A DNA stretch of 64,000 nt. It comes from Actinomadura craniellae. Its GTDB lineage: Bacteria; Actinomycetota; Actinomycetes; Streptosporangiales; Streptosporangiaceae. How positions within the stretch are numbered: position 1 is the first letter of the stretch; each line of letters begins with the position of its first letter. The stretch covers positions 334,509 through 398,508 of the forward strand of contig NZ_QLYX01000006.1 of assembly GCF_003289645.1 (NCBI RefSeq), read 5' to 3'. The notes under the pieces were generated by a model that did not search any database, was not told the DNA's origin, and saw only the letters and a program-made list of their open reading frames with translations. Below are positions 52,648 through 61,130 of this stretch, in pieces. The position numbers and the translations under genes were made by a program.

Positions 52648-53997
52648 ATGGACGTCTCCCGCCGCGGCTTCGTGGCCGGTGGTACCGCCTCCGCGCTGTC
52701 CATCACCCTGGCCGGCAGCCTCGACACCGTCTTCGCGACCTCGGCCGAGGCCGGCACCCACGGGCCCGGCCACGGCCACGGCCATGGCCACGGCGTGAAG
52801 GGCGGCTACGGCCCCCTGATCCCCGACCCCGAGGGCGTGCTCGACCTGCCCAAGGGCTTCACGTACAAGGTGTTCTCGGCCGAGGGCGAGGAGATCGCCC
52901 CTGGCCAGCCCGTCCCCGGCAAGCACGACGGCATGGCGGCCTTCCGGGCCGGCAAGCACAAGAACACCCTGCTGGTCCGCAACCACGAGCAGGGCGGCAG
53001 CGGCACCAAGCCGGTCGCGCCCGCCCACCTGGTCTACGACCCCGCCGCCTTCGGCGGTACCACCACGCTGGAGCTCGACCGGGACGGCGACCTGGTGAAC
53101 CAGTACGTCAGCCTGGCCGGCACCGCGACCAACTGCGCCGGCGGCCGCACCCCCTGGGGCACCTGGCTGACCTGCGAGGAGACCGAGGGCTTCAGCGCCC
53201 AGACCAAGACGCACGGCTGGGTCTTCGAGGTGGACCCGCAGGGCAGGCACACCCGCCCCGAGCCGATCAAGCCGCTGGGCCGGTTCGCGCACGAGGCGGT
53301 CGGCATCGACCCGCGCACCAACATCTGCTACCTCACCGAGGACGCCAGCGGCCCGTTCGGGCTGTTCTACCGGTTCAAGCCCCGCGCCCACCGCGGCGGT
53401 TACCACAGCTACCAGGCCGGCGGCACGCTGGAGGCGATGTACGTCCCCGACGTGCCGGACCTGTCGGCGGTGCAGGAGCCGGGCACCGTCCTGCGGAACG
53501 TGCGCTGGCTGCCGGTGCCCGACCCGTCCGCCGCGACGGTCTCCACCCGCAAGCAGTTCGACAAGATCACCCGCAGCCAGAAGCTCGAAGGTGTCTGGTG
53601 GGGCCACCGCTGCGTCTACTTCGTGGCCAGCTACGCCGAGCGCGGCTCCGGCGCGGCGGCCGACCACGCCGGCCAGGTGTGGAAGTACGACCCGCTGCGC
53701 AACTCCCTGGAGCTTGAGCTGATCTTCAAGCCCGGCGGCCAGTTCGACTCGCCCGACAACATCACCGTCTCCCCCTACGGCGGCGGCGTGATCCTGGCCG
53801 AGGACGGCGACGGCGAGCAGTACCTGGTCGGCGCCACCCGCGACGGGGAGGCCTTCCCCTTCGCCCGCAACGCCTTCAACGACAGCGAGTTCGCCGGCGT
53901 GACGTTCTCCGAGGACGGCAAGACGCTCTACGCCAACCGCCAGTCCCCGGGCGTCACCTTCGCGATCCAGGGCCCCTGGAACCGCTTCCCCCACTAG
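52648..53997 (+). CDS. Tat-exported PhoX/DUF839-family protein
   Basis: This 449-aa protein has a twin-arginine signal (SRRGFVAGGTASALS), a His/Gly-rich stretch (HGPGHGHGHGHG) and a PhoX-like six-bladed propeller. LVRNHEQGG, GGRTPWGTWLTCEET and FAHEAVGIDP are characteristic of the family. Members are Ca/Fe-dependent phosphatases secreted under phosphate limitation, though many homologues are untested. The His-rich segment may bind metal ions. Confidence 0.85.
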   Translation: MDVSRRGFVAGGTASALSITLAGSLDTVFATSAEAGTHGPGHGHGHGHGVKGGYGPLIPDPEGVLDLPKGFTYKVFSAEGEEIAPGQPVPGKHDGMAAFRAGKHKNTLLVRNHEQGGSGTKPVAPAHLVYDPAAFGGTTTLELDRDGDLVNQYVSLAGTATNCAGGRTPWGTWLTCEETEGFSAQTKTHGWVFEVDPQGRHTRPEPIKPLGRFAHEAVGIDPRTNICYLTEDASGPFGLFYRFKPRAHRGGYHSYQAGGTLEAMYVPDVPDLSAVQEPGTVLRNVRWLPVPDPSAATVSTRKQFDKITRSQKLEGVWWGHRCVYFVASYAERGSGAAADHAGQVWKYDPLRNSLELELIFKPGGQFDSPDNITVSPYGGGVILAEDGDGEQYLVGATRDGEAFPFARNAFNDSEFAGVTFSEDGKTLYANRQSPGVTFAIQGPWNRFPH

Positions 53998-54533
53998 GCG
54001 AGACCACGGCGGGAGACCGCGGGCGGGCGGGTGCCCCGGATCGAGGCGACCATGTCGAGCACCTGGCGTGCCGGCCGGACGTCCGGGGCGCCCACCCGGA
54101 ACACCCGGGCTCCCAGCCACGCGTACACCGCGAGCGACGCCAGCGCCGCCGACCCGGCCTTCCCCGCCGGGCCGGCGGCGACGCACACCGGGAGACCGGT
54201 GGCGACCAGTTCCGTGACCCGGGCGGCCGAGGGGTCCGTACCGGCGTCGGCGACGACGCCGTCCGCGCGGACCCCCAGCGCGCGGGCCCGCCCGGGATCG
54301 GCGCAGACCAGCCCGGCCCCGAGGGCCGCGGCCCGCTCGGCGAGATCGTCGCCGACCAGCAACTCGGCTCCCGGACCGGAAGCGCTCCGCGCCCGCACGG
54401 GACCGCCGGGACCACCGGCGAGATCGGCGTCCTCGGGGACGTCGCCGCCCTCCGGACCGGGAACACACCAGATGACGAAGTCGTCCCGATCGAACACTCG
54501 GGACCCGAGCCGCAACTCCACGCGCGTGACCAT
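53998..54533 (-). CDS. Degenerate dihydropteroate synthase-like protein
   Basis: This 179-aa protein is too short for DHPS. Its C-terminal half (ELVATGLPVCVAAGPAG, then LASLAVYAWLGARVFRVGAP and VLDMVASIRG) lines up by eye with the end of FolP2-type DHPS (ELVATGIPVLVGASRKR). The pterin and pABA motifs and the SRKR phosphate site are lost. It occupies the folP2 position of the mycobacterial order, but in the reverse orientation. The function is unknown. Confidence 0.7.
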
Positions 54534-54574
54534 GGGACGATCGTAGGGAGAGCCGTCCCGGGGAGTGGTCCGCA

Positions 54575-55063
54575 GTGCTGATCGTGATCGTTGCCTTGAT
54601 CCTGGCAGGAGCGTCCGTGCTGGCCGCGGTCGTCGTGCTCGCCATGGGCCGGGGCGGTGAGCTCACCGACGCCGGCCCCGACTACCCGCCGCTGGACTTC
54701 GCGGACGGGTCGGTCGCCGGCATCCAGGCCGAGCTGTGGCGGCTGCCCCGCGGGCTGTGGGGCTACCACAGCGGGGCGACCGACGAGGCACTGCACGCGC
54801 TGACCGACGCGCTGGTCGAGCGCGACGCCCGGGTCGAGGCGTTGCAACGGCAGGTGGCCGAACTGCGGCACCGGCTGGAGACCGGCGGGGCGACCGACGA
54901 GCCGCTGCCCTGGGAGGAGCCCAGGTCCGGCCCGTGGTGGAGCGGAGCCGTCCCGGCGAGCCCCTGGAAGAAGGCGGACGGCCCCGCCGGCGCCGAAACC
55001 GGCGACGCCGAGACCGCCGAGGAGCCCGAGCGGGTGGCACCGGCCGCGGAAGAACCGCGATGA
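54575..55063 (+). CDS. DivIVA-like membrane protein
   Basis: This 162-aa protein has an N-terminal transmembrane helix (about 2-22), a DivIVA-type segment (FADGSVAGIQAELWRLPRGLWGY), a short coiled coil (about 75-100) and an acidic tail. Its place between the folP-like gene and tag corresponds to Rv1209. It may localise to cell poles or septa. The GTG start and ATGA overlap with the SRPBCC gene suggest an operon. Confidence 0.8.
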   Translation: MLIVIVALILAGASVLAAVVVLAMGRGGELTDAGPDYPPLDFADGSVAGIQAELWRLPRGLWGYHSGATDEALHALTDALVERDARVEALQRQVAELRHRLETGGATDEPLPWEEPRSGPWWSGAVPASPWKKADGPAGAETGDAETAEEPERVAPAAEEPR

Positions 55064-55512
55064 GCCCGGTGACGGTGGCGGCCGACGCGACCTCCACCGC
55101 CTCGCCCGAGCAGGTCTTCGCGGTGCTGACCGACTGGGAGCGGCACGGCGAGTGGATGCCGTTCACCCGCGCCGAGGGCGGCCACGAGGTGGGCGCCGAG
55201 GTGTCGGGCTGGACCGGTGTGGGCCCGATCGGCTTCCTCGACACCATGACCATCACCGAGTGGCGGCCCGGCCGGCGGGTGGCCGTCAAGCACACCGGCC
55301 GGCTGGTGCGCGGCGACGCCTGGTTCGAACTGGGGCCGCTGCCGGCCGGCGGGTGCACCATCGTGTGGGCCGAGCGGCTGGACCTGCCGCTGGGCGTGCT
55401 GGGCCGGATCGGCTGGCTGGTGATCGGCCCCCCGGCGCGCTTCTTCATGCGGGTCGGCCTGCGCCGCCTGGCCCGGCTCGCGGCGGCCGGTTCTGTCGGT
55501 GGGGTGCGGTAG
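55060..55512 (+). CDS. SRPBCC (START-like) family protein
   Basis: This 150-aa protein has a polyketide-cyclase/START-type helix-grip fold, with SPEQVFAVLTDWERHGEWMP at the start and a C-terminal amphipathic helix. Such proteins bind hydrophobic small molecules or lipids. The ligand is unknown. It is coupled to the DivIVA-like gene and lies 9 bp before tag. Confidence 0.85.
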   Translation: MSPVTVAADATSTASPEQVFAVLTDWERHGEWMPFTRAEGGHEVGAEVSGWTGVGPIGFLDTMTITEWRPGRRVAVKHTGRLVRGDAWFELGPLPAGGCTIVWAERLDLPLGVLGRIGWLVIGPPARFFMRVGLRRLARLAAAGSVGGVR

Positions 55513-55521
55513 GAACGGCGC

Positions 55522-56142
55522 ATGAGCACCGCGGTCATCGGTGACGACGGGCTGGCGCGCTGCCCGTGGGGAGTCTCCGCACCCGAGTACATCGCCTACC
55601 ACGACGAGGAGTGGGGCCGCCCGGTCCGCGACGACCAGGGGCTGTACGAGCGGCTGTGCCTGGAGGCGTTCCAGTCCGGGCTGTCCTGGCTGACGATCCT
55701 GCGCAAACGCGAGGGGTTCCGGAAGGCCTTCGCCGGGTTCGACCCCGACCAGGTCGCCGGCTACGGGCCCGAGGACGTCGAGCGGCTGCTGGCCGACACC
55801 GCCATCGTCCGCAACCGGGCGAAGATCGAGGCGACCGTCGCCAACGCCCGGGCCGCCCTCGACCTGCCCGGCGGGCTGGCCGCACTGGTCTGGCGGTACG
55901 CCGACCCCGAGGCCCCCGCCCCCGCCACCCTGGCGGATGTGCCCACGCTCACCCCCGGCTCCACCCTGCTGGCCAAAGAGCTCAAGAAGAACGGGTTCCG
56001 CTTCGTCGGGCCGACCACCGCCTACGCGCTGATGCAGGCGTGCGGGCTGGTCGACGACCACCTGACCGGCTGCCACCGCCGCGGCGCGCACTCTGCCGCC
56101 GAATCGGGCGAGGGCGCGGAGCCGGCCGGGCGGCTCGGGTAA
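55522..56142 (+). CDS. tag: DNA-3-methyladenine glycosylase I
   Basis: This 206-aa protein removes 3-methyladenine from DNA. CPWGVSAPEYIAYHDEEWGRP, the zinc- and base-binding region, and FQSGLSWLTILRKREGFR are diagnostic of Tag. The zinc ligands are the N-terminal Cys and His plus the later HLTGCHR segment. Confidence 0.94.
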   Translation: MSTAVIGDDGLARCPWGVSAPEYIAYHDEEWGRPVRDDQGLYERLCLEAFQSGLSWLTILRKREGFRKAFAGFDPDQVAGYGPEDVERLLADTAIVRNRAKIEATVANARAALDLPGGLAALVWRYADPEAPAPATLADVPTLTPGSTLLAKELKKNGFRFVGPTTAYALMQACGLVDDHLTGCHRRGAHSAAESGEGAEPAGRLG

Positions 56143-56585
56143 CGACCGTGCGGGTTCGAGCGGGGCGACCGGAGAGCCGGCCCGCGGGCGAGCGGAGCGG
56201 AGCGGGGGAGCGGCCCGTGCGGTGGCCGAGGAGGTCAGGCCGGAGGGGCAGGCCCGGATCGGCCGAGGAGGCCCGTGCCGAGGAGCGGCGGCGGGCCCGT
56301 GGTGGCGACCACGTTTGACCGGCTTTCGAGTTTGGCGCTGACCAGCGGTGAAGCGATGCGGTGCCCGCGCTCGGCGGTGGAGGTTTCGTGCGGAGGAGGG
56401 CCGCGGAACGTCGAGTCCGGTCGTCGTCTACCGATCCCAGGCGCTGATCGTTACCACTTCGCGCCCGGAAGACGGGATAATGAACAACTACTGATGATGC
56501 GGATGCGACAGGCGGCCACGCGGCCACGTCGGCCTCAGGTTGTCCGACGGCCCCACGCGGCCCTAGGCAGGAAGGGGATGCACGC
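56143..56585. other. 443-bp non-coding region between tag and the DUF3117 gene
   Basis: No convincing gene is seen. The first part (56165-56280) is rich in GAGCGG-type runs resembling the repeat elements after sdhB and pepA. The later part (56400-56585) is less GC-rich and includes GGATAATGAAC, which could hold the DUF3117 promoter. A long leader is likely. Confidence 0.5.
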
Positions 56586-56753
56586 ATGGCGGCGATGAAG
56601 CCGCGGACGGGAGACGGTCCGCTCGAAGTGACCAAGGAGGGGCGCGGAATCGTCATGCGTGTCCCGCTGGAGGGCGGTGGGCGACTGGTCGTCGAGCTGT
56701 CCGCAGACGAGGCGAGCGAGTTGGGCGACGCGCTCAAGAACGTCGTGGGCTGA
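56586..56753 (+). CDS. DUF3117 small conserved actinobacterial protein
   Basis: This 55-aa protein (AAMKPRTGDGPLEVTKEGRG, ending ELGDALKNVVG) is the actinobacterial DUF3117 family, equivalent to Rv1211. The ATG follows GCAGGAAGGGG. It is too short for most frame lists, but the sequence is strongly conserved in actinobacteria. The function is unknown; the fold is probably a small beta-alpha unit. Confidence 0.9.
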   Translation: MAAMKPRTGDGPLEVTKEGRGIVMRVPLEGGGRLVVELSADEASELGDALKNVVG

Positions 56754-56897
56754 CGGTACCGGCTCCAGACGGTGGTGACGGTCCCGGCGCGGGCGCCGGG
56801 ACCCTTGCCGTTACCAGGCCTTTGTTGGGCCTTTGCCGACTTTCGTGCTTCGCCCGCCCGCACGGCGGTGCCCGGAGCGTCACTTGAGGAGACCACC

Positions 56898-58400
56898 ATG
56901 CCAGTCGAGACCCGGCTCCACGCGGTCGAGGGGCCGCTCCGGCGCGCAGCCGAGGCCGTGTCCGCGGAGCTGATGGCGGTCCCCGTCCGTCCCGGTGACG
57001 GCGGTGCCGAACCCGACCCTGCCCAGGCGGAGGCGCTTGCGGACGTGCTGCCGCTGGACGCCCCGGCGTTGCTGACCTACCACGGCGCCCGGGGCGGCGC
57101 GGGTGAGATCACCGCCGTTCCGGTGTCGCTCGGTGCCGGTGACAGTGCTGGTGACAGGGTGGGCGAGGTGCTGCTGTACGGGGTGGGCGACGGCTCACCG
57201 GGCGCGCTGCGCCGGGCCGGGGCCGCGCTGGTCCGGCGGGCCAGGGGGCGGTCGGCCCTGGCCGTGGCCGCCCCGGCGGGCGACCTCGCGGCCTTCGCCG
57301 AGGGTGCGCTGCTGGCCGGATACGGGTTCCGGATCGGTGAGCCCGGGGAGCGGCGTCCCCCCGCCACGGTTGCGGTGGTGACCGGCGACGCCGCGGCGCT
57401 GGAACGGGGCGCGCTGACCGCCGGGGCCACGGTCCGGGCACGTGACCTGGCCAACACCCCGTCGCTGGAGAAGGGCCCGGCCTGGCTGGCCGAGCGGGCG
57501 GCCGAACTGGCCGCCGACGCCGGTCTGGGCATCCGGGTCCGGGACGAGCGGGCGCTGCGCGCCGAGGGCTTCGGCGGGCTGATCGCGGTCGGCGCGGGCT
57601 CGCCCCGGCCGCCCCGGCTGATCGAGCTGACCCACGCCCCCGAGGGCGTCGAGGGCCCGCACGTGGTGCTGGTCGGCAAGGGCATCACCTTCGACACCGG
57701 CGGGTTGTCGCTGAAGCCGACCGACAACATGAAGACCATGAAGACCGACATGGCGGGCGGTGCCGTGGTCATGTCGGTGCTGGCGGCGCTGCCGGCGCTG
57801 GGCGTGCGGGCCCGGGTGACCGGTCTGGTCCCCAGCGCGGAGAACTCCTTCTCCGGCTCGGCCATGCGACCCAGCGACGTGATCTCCCACTACGGCGGCA
57901 AGACCTCCGAGGTGCTCAACACCGACGCGGAGGGCCGGCTGGTCCTGGCCGACGCGCTGGCCTACGCGGACGCCGAACTCGACCCCGACCTGATCGTCGA
58001 CGTGGCCACCCTGACCGGCGCCGCCAAGGTCGCGCTGGGGTTGCGGCACGGCGCGCTGTTCGCCGCGGACGACGCGCTGGCGACGGCGCTGACCGAGGCC
58101 GGGGCGGCCACCGGCGAGCCGCTGTGGCGGCTGCCGATCGTCGAGGACTACCGCGTGGCCATCGACTCCGACGTCGCCGACGTGGCCAACATCGAGCGAC
58201 GCGGCTTCGGCGGGGGAGCGATCATGGCCGCGCTGTTCCTGCGCGAGTTCGTGGGCAAGCGCACCTGGGCGCATCTCGATGTGGCGGGCCCGGCCCGCGC
58301 CACCTCCGACGACGCGGAGATCTCCCGCGGCGCTACTGGCTTCGGCACCCGGCTGCTGCTGCACTGGCTCACCACGGTGGCGGCGGCGAACACCGCCTGA
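56898..58400 (+). CDS. pepA: Leucyl aminopeptidase
   Basis: This 500-aa M17 metallopeptidase has KGITFDTGGLSLKP with a metal-binding Lys/Asp, DMAGGA, and the diagnostic NTDAEGRLVLADAL. It removes N-terminal residues from peptides in the cytoplasm. The ATG at 56898 is preceded by GAGGAGACC; an upstream extension is unlikely. The final codons (AAANTA) and stop are repeated 88 bp downstream as part of a repeat element. Confidence 0.93.
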   Translation: MPVETRLHAVEGPLRRAAEAVSAELMAVPVRPGDGGAEPDPAQAEALADVLPLDAPALLTYHGARGGAGEITAVPVSLGAGDSAGDRVGEVLLYGVGDGSPGALRRAGAALVRRARGRSALAVAAPAGDLAAFAEGALLAGYGFRIGEPGERRPPATVAVVTGDAAALERGALTAGATVRARDLANTPSLEKGPAWLAERAAELAADAGLGIRVRDERALRAEGFGGLIAVGAGSPRPPRLIELTHAPEGVEGPHVVLVGKGITFDTGGLSLKPTDNMKTMKTDMAGGAVVMSVLAALPALGVRARVTGLVPSAENSFSGSAMRPSDVISHYGGKTSEVLNTDAEGRLVLADALAYADAELDPDLIVDVATLTGAAKVALGLRHGALFAADDALATALTEAGAATGEPLWRLPIVEDYRVAIDSDVADVANIERRGFGGGAIMAALFLREFVGKRTWAHLDVAGPARATSDDAEISRGATGFGTRLLLHWLTTVAAANTA

Positions 58401-58496
58401 GCCGAGGGAGGGAGCGGAGCGGCCCGCGAGGGACGAGTGGTCCGTGGAGCGACCGAGTGAGGTGAGGGCGGCGGCGAACACCGCCTGAGCCGGGGC
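58401..58496. repeat. Stop-codon-adjacent GC-rich repeat element, copy 2
   Basis: The element follows the pepA stop and contains CGAGTGAGGTGAGGGCGGCG, as in the copy after sdhB. A 25-nt segment covering the end of pepA (58380-58404) recurs exactly at 58468-58492, so the gene's last codons and stop are present twice. It lies between convergent genes. Confidence 0.65.
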
Positions 58497-58498
58497 CG

Positions 58499-59101
58499 TC
58501 AGTTCTTGCGGCGGTCGAGGAAGGGGACCTCGCGGCGTTCGCGGGTCGCCTTCACGATCTCGGTGAGCGAGGCGGTCCAGGCGGGCTCGACCGCGAAGCA
58601 CCAGGGGGCGGTGCGGGCGCCCAGGGCGGTTTCGGGCAGGGTCAGGGCGACCAGTTCCGGCCGTCCGGCGTCGCGCACCGCCTCGACCGTCTCCGCACCG
58701 GGCAGGAAGACCAGGTAGTTCCGCGCGGTGCCGCGTTTGCCCACGCCCCGGGCCAGGGCGCACAGCCCCGACAGCTCGTCCCAGGGCAGTACCCGGTCGG
58801 CCCGCCGCGGCAGCGGCCAGGCGGCCGGCCGGCGGATTCCGTCGGGGTCGAGTTCCAGCACCGCCCGCAGCCCGAACAGCCGTCCGGTGGCGGAGAGCAC
58901 GCCGAACCCGAAGAAGACCAGCCCGATTCCGCCGAGCACCACGAAGACCGTGCCGGCGACGCCGAAGGGGGCCATCACCCCGCCGCTGACGAAGGCCGCG
59001 GAGGAGGCCAGTAGCAGCACGGCGGCCAGCAGGTGCCCGGCCGTGCTCCAGTTGAAGCGGGTCGTCACCCGGAAGGTGGCCGGGTCCGCGGCGCCGCTCA
59101 C
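58499..59101 (-). CDS. Two-helix membrane protein of unknown function
   Basis: This 200-aa protein has two transmembrane helices (about 22-42 and 45-68) and a cytoplasmic domain starting near residue 75, with ELDPDGIRRP and RVLPWDELSGLCAL reminiscent of PH-like (bPH) domains. No function is known. The GTG start overlaps the stop of the O-methyltransferase gene (GTGA). Confidence 0.78.
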   Translation of the reverse strand: MSGAADPATFRVTTRFNWSTAGHLLAAVLLLASSAAFVSGGVMAPFGVAGTVFVVLGGIGLVFFGFGVLSATGRLFGLRAVLELDPDGIRRPAAWPLPRRADRVLPWDELSGLCALARGVGKRGTARNYLVFLPGAETVEAVRDAGRPELVALTLPETALGARTAPWCFAVEPAWTASLTEIVKATRERREVPFLDRRKN

Positions 59102-59733
59102 CGGTCGCGCTTGAGGGCGCAGAGCAGCCCGTCGCCGACCGGCAGTAGCAGCGGCACCAGCCGGTCGTCCTCGCGGATCGCCCGGCCCACCTCGCGGATC
59201 GCGGCCGTGTCGGGGTCCTGCCGGGAGGGGTCGGCGACCCGGTCGTGCCAGAGCGCGTTGTCGAACGCCACCACCCCGCCGGGACGCAGCAGCCGCAGTG
59301 CCTCGGTCAGGTACTCGGGGTATTCCTGCTTGACCGCGTCGCAGAAGACCATGTCGTAGGCGCCGTCCGTGAGCCGGGGCAGCACTTCGAGCGCCCGGCC
59401 GGGGATCATGCGGGCCCGGCCGGTGGGAAGGCCCGCCTCGGCGTACGCCTGCCGGGCCAGCCGCTGGTTCTCCTGATCGACGTCGACGCTGGTCAGCACC
59501 CCGTCCCCGCGCATCCCGCGGAGCAGCCAGATGCCGGACACCCCGCAGCCGGAGCCGACCTCGACCACGGTGCGGGCGCCGATCAGGGCGGCGACGAACC
59601 GCAGGGTCGCCCCGCCGGCCGGGCTGATCGGGACCGCGCCGACCTCCTCGCCGCGGCTACGGGCGTTCAGGAGGGGTTCGTCCTCGGGCAGGAAATCCTC
59701 AACATAGGCCAGCGTGGCCTGGACCGCGTCGAT
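59098..59733 (-). CDS. O-methyltransferase (Rv1220c-like), probable ATC start
   Basis: This class I SAM methyltransferase has VEVGSGCGVSGIWLLRGM as motif I and LTSVDVDQENQRLA as motif II. The frame is open without ATG, GTG or TTG from a TAA near 59800 down to GTG 59568, yet homology-like sequence extends 55 codons upstream of that GTG (DAVQATLAYVEDFLPEDEP, then NARSRGEEVGAVPISP). A perfect AGGAGG (59739-59744 on this strand) lies 5 nt before an ATC at 59733, which would give a 211-aa protein of normal length. It is divergent from sigE, as in mycobacteria. Confidence 0.8.
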   Translation of the reverse strand: MDAVQATLAYVEDFLPEDEPLLNARSRGEEVGAVPISPAGGATLRFVAALIGARTVVEVGSGCGVSGIWLLRGMRGDGVLTSVDVDQENQRLARQAYAEAGLPTGRARMIPGRALEVLPRLTDGAYDMVFCDAVKQEYPEYLTEALRLLRPGGVVAFDNALWHDRVADPSRQDPDTAAIREVGRAIREDDRLVPLLLPVGDGLLCALKRDR

Positions 59734-59908
59734 GACTGCCTCCTGCGAGACTCCGAACCGGGCGGCCGGGCCGGGCCGGCCGCAGATCGCCTCTGACAGG
59801 GAGGAACCTTATCGCTGCCCGGGAACCAGGGCGTGTTCCGCGGCGTTGAAAGGAATGTCGGATCACTGACCGCCCAGCCCAGGCGCGACCGAGCCGTTCC
59901 GATGCGGC

Positions 59909-60529
59909 ATGGAAGGGATACCCGGCACCATGGTGGTGGCAGCGCTTGCATACCGAGGGGGAGCGGCCGCGCGAGACCGTGAGCACGCTCCGGAGGCGAC
60001 CTGGACGCCTCCGTCGTGGGATGAGGTGGTACGGGAGCATTCGGCCCGGGTCTACCGGCTCGCCTACCGGCTGACCGGCAACCCGCACGATGCTGAGGAC
60101 CTCACCCAGGAGGTCTTCGTCCGGGTGTTCCGATCGCTGTCCAACTACACTCCCGGCACGTTCGAGGGTTGGCTGCACCGGATCACCACGAACCTGTTCC
60201 TCGACATGGCCCGCCGCAAGCAGCGGATCCGGTTCGAGGGGCTGGCCGACGACGCGGCCGACCGGCTGCAGGGCCGCGAGCCCACCCCGGCCCAGCTCTT
60301 CGACGATCGCAGCTTCGACGCGGACGTCCAGTCGGCGCTCGACGCGCTGGCTCCGGAGTACCGCGCCGCGGTGGTGCTCTGCGACATCGAGGGGCTCTCG
60401 TACGAAGAGATCGCCGCCACCCTCGGGGTCAAGCTCGGTACGGTGCGCAGCCGCATCCACCGCGGCCGGGCCCAGTTGCGGGCGGCGCTGGAACATCGGG
60501 CACCCCGGCGACCGGCCGTCACGGGGTGA
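59909..60529 (+). CDS. sigE: ECF RNA polymerase sigma factor, SigE type
   Basis: This 206-aa sigma factor has region 2 ([20 protein letters not shown]) and region 4 ([20 protein letters not shown], then [20 protein letters not shown]). It directs genes for cell-envelope stress. The cluster of O-methyltransferase, sigma factor, zinc-finger anti-sigma, MucB/RseB-like protein and HtrA matches the SigE locus of mycobacteria. ATG 59909 is the upstream start; ATG 59930 is another candidate. Confidence 0.92.
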   Translation: MEGIPGTMVVAALAYRGGAAARDREHAPEATWTPPSWDEVVREHSARVYRLAYRLTGNPHDAEDLTQEVFVRVFRSLSNYTPGTFEGWLHRITTNLFLDMARRKQRIRFEGLADDAADRLQGREPTPAQLFDDRSFDADVQSALDALAPEYRAAVVLCDIEGLSYEEIAATLGVKLGTVRSRIHRGRAQLRAALEHRAPRRPAVTG

Positions 60530-60608
60530 TGGAGGAGGGGCGCGCCGGCGCGCCGCCCGGTACGGCAGAACGACGGACGCGGCCGCGGGCCGCTGACGAG
60601 GGGACCGC

Positions 60609-61130
60609 GTGAACCATCTCGGGGAGCGTCTGACCGCACTGGTCGACGGCGAACTCGACCACGACGAGCGCGACCGCGCGCTCGCCCACCTCGCGTCCTG
60701 CCAGCAGTGCAGGACCGAGGCCGAGACGCTGCGCCGGCTCAAGGGCAGGCTGCGCTCCTTCGGCACCGCTGACGAAGCCGCACCCTCGGCCGATCTGATG
60801 AGCAGGTTGACCGGTATGGCCGCGATGGACGTCCCGGCCCCGCAGCCGGTGCGCTCCCCGCGCCGCACCCGGCGTCCCGTCCCGGCCGGTGCCGTCCGGC
60901 GTCCGCCCGACCAGCGTCCCGCGCGCCGGCCCGCCCGGGCTGCGGCCCGCCGCCGGGCTTATGTCGCCGTGGGCGCGGCGGCCGTCGTCTTCAGCACGGC
61001 CTCGTACGTGGCGGGCGCCGACACCGAGCCGATGCCGGCGGTGGTCCCCGCCTTCGACCGGTTCTCCGTGGAACACGGCCAGACCTCCGGGGATGTGCCG
61101 CTCCCCGTCGAGCCCGCGCTCGGGCCGTGA
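60609..61130 (+). CDS. Zinc-finger anti-sigma factor (RseA-like)
   Basis: This 173-aa protein has an N-terminal ZAS domain with the HxxxCxxC motif (HLASCQQC), a Pro/Arg-rich middle and a hydrophobic segment (about 118-138) that may anchor it. It should bind and inhibit the sigma factor encoded 79 bp upstream and release it under stress. The GTG start is used; the stop overlaps the next gene (GTGA). Confidence 0.88.
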   Translation: MNHLGERLTALVDGELDHDERDRALAHLASCQQCRTEAETLRRLKGRLRSFGTADEAAPSADLMSRLTGMAAMDVPAPQPVRSPRRTRRPVPAGAVRRPPDQRPARRPARAAARRRAYVAVGAAAVVFSTASYVAGADTEPMPAVVPAFDRFSVEHGQTSGDVPLPVEPALGP

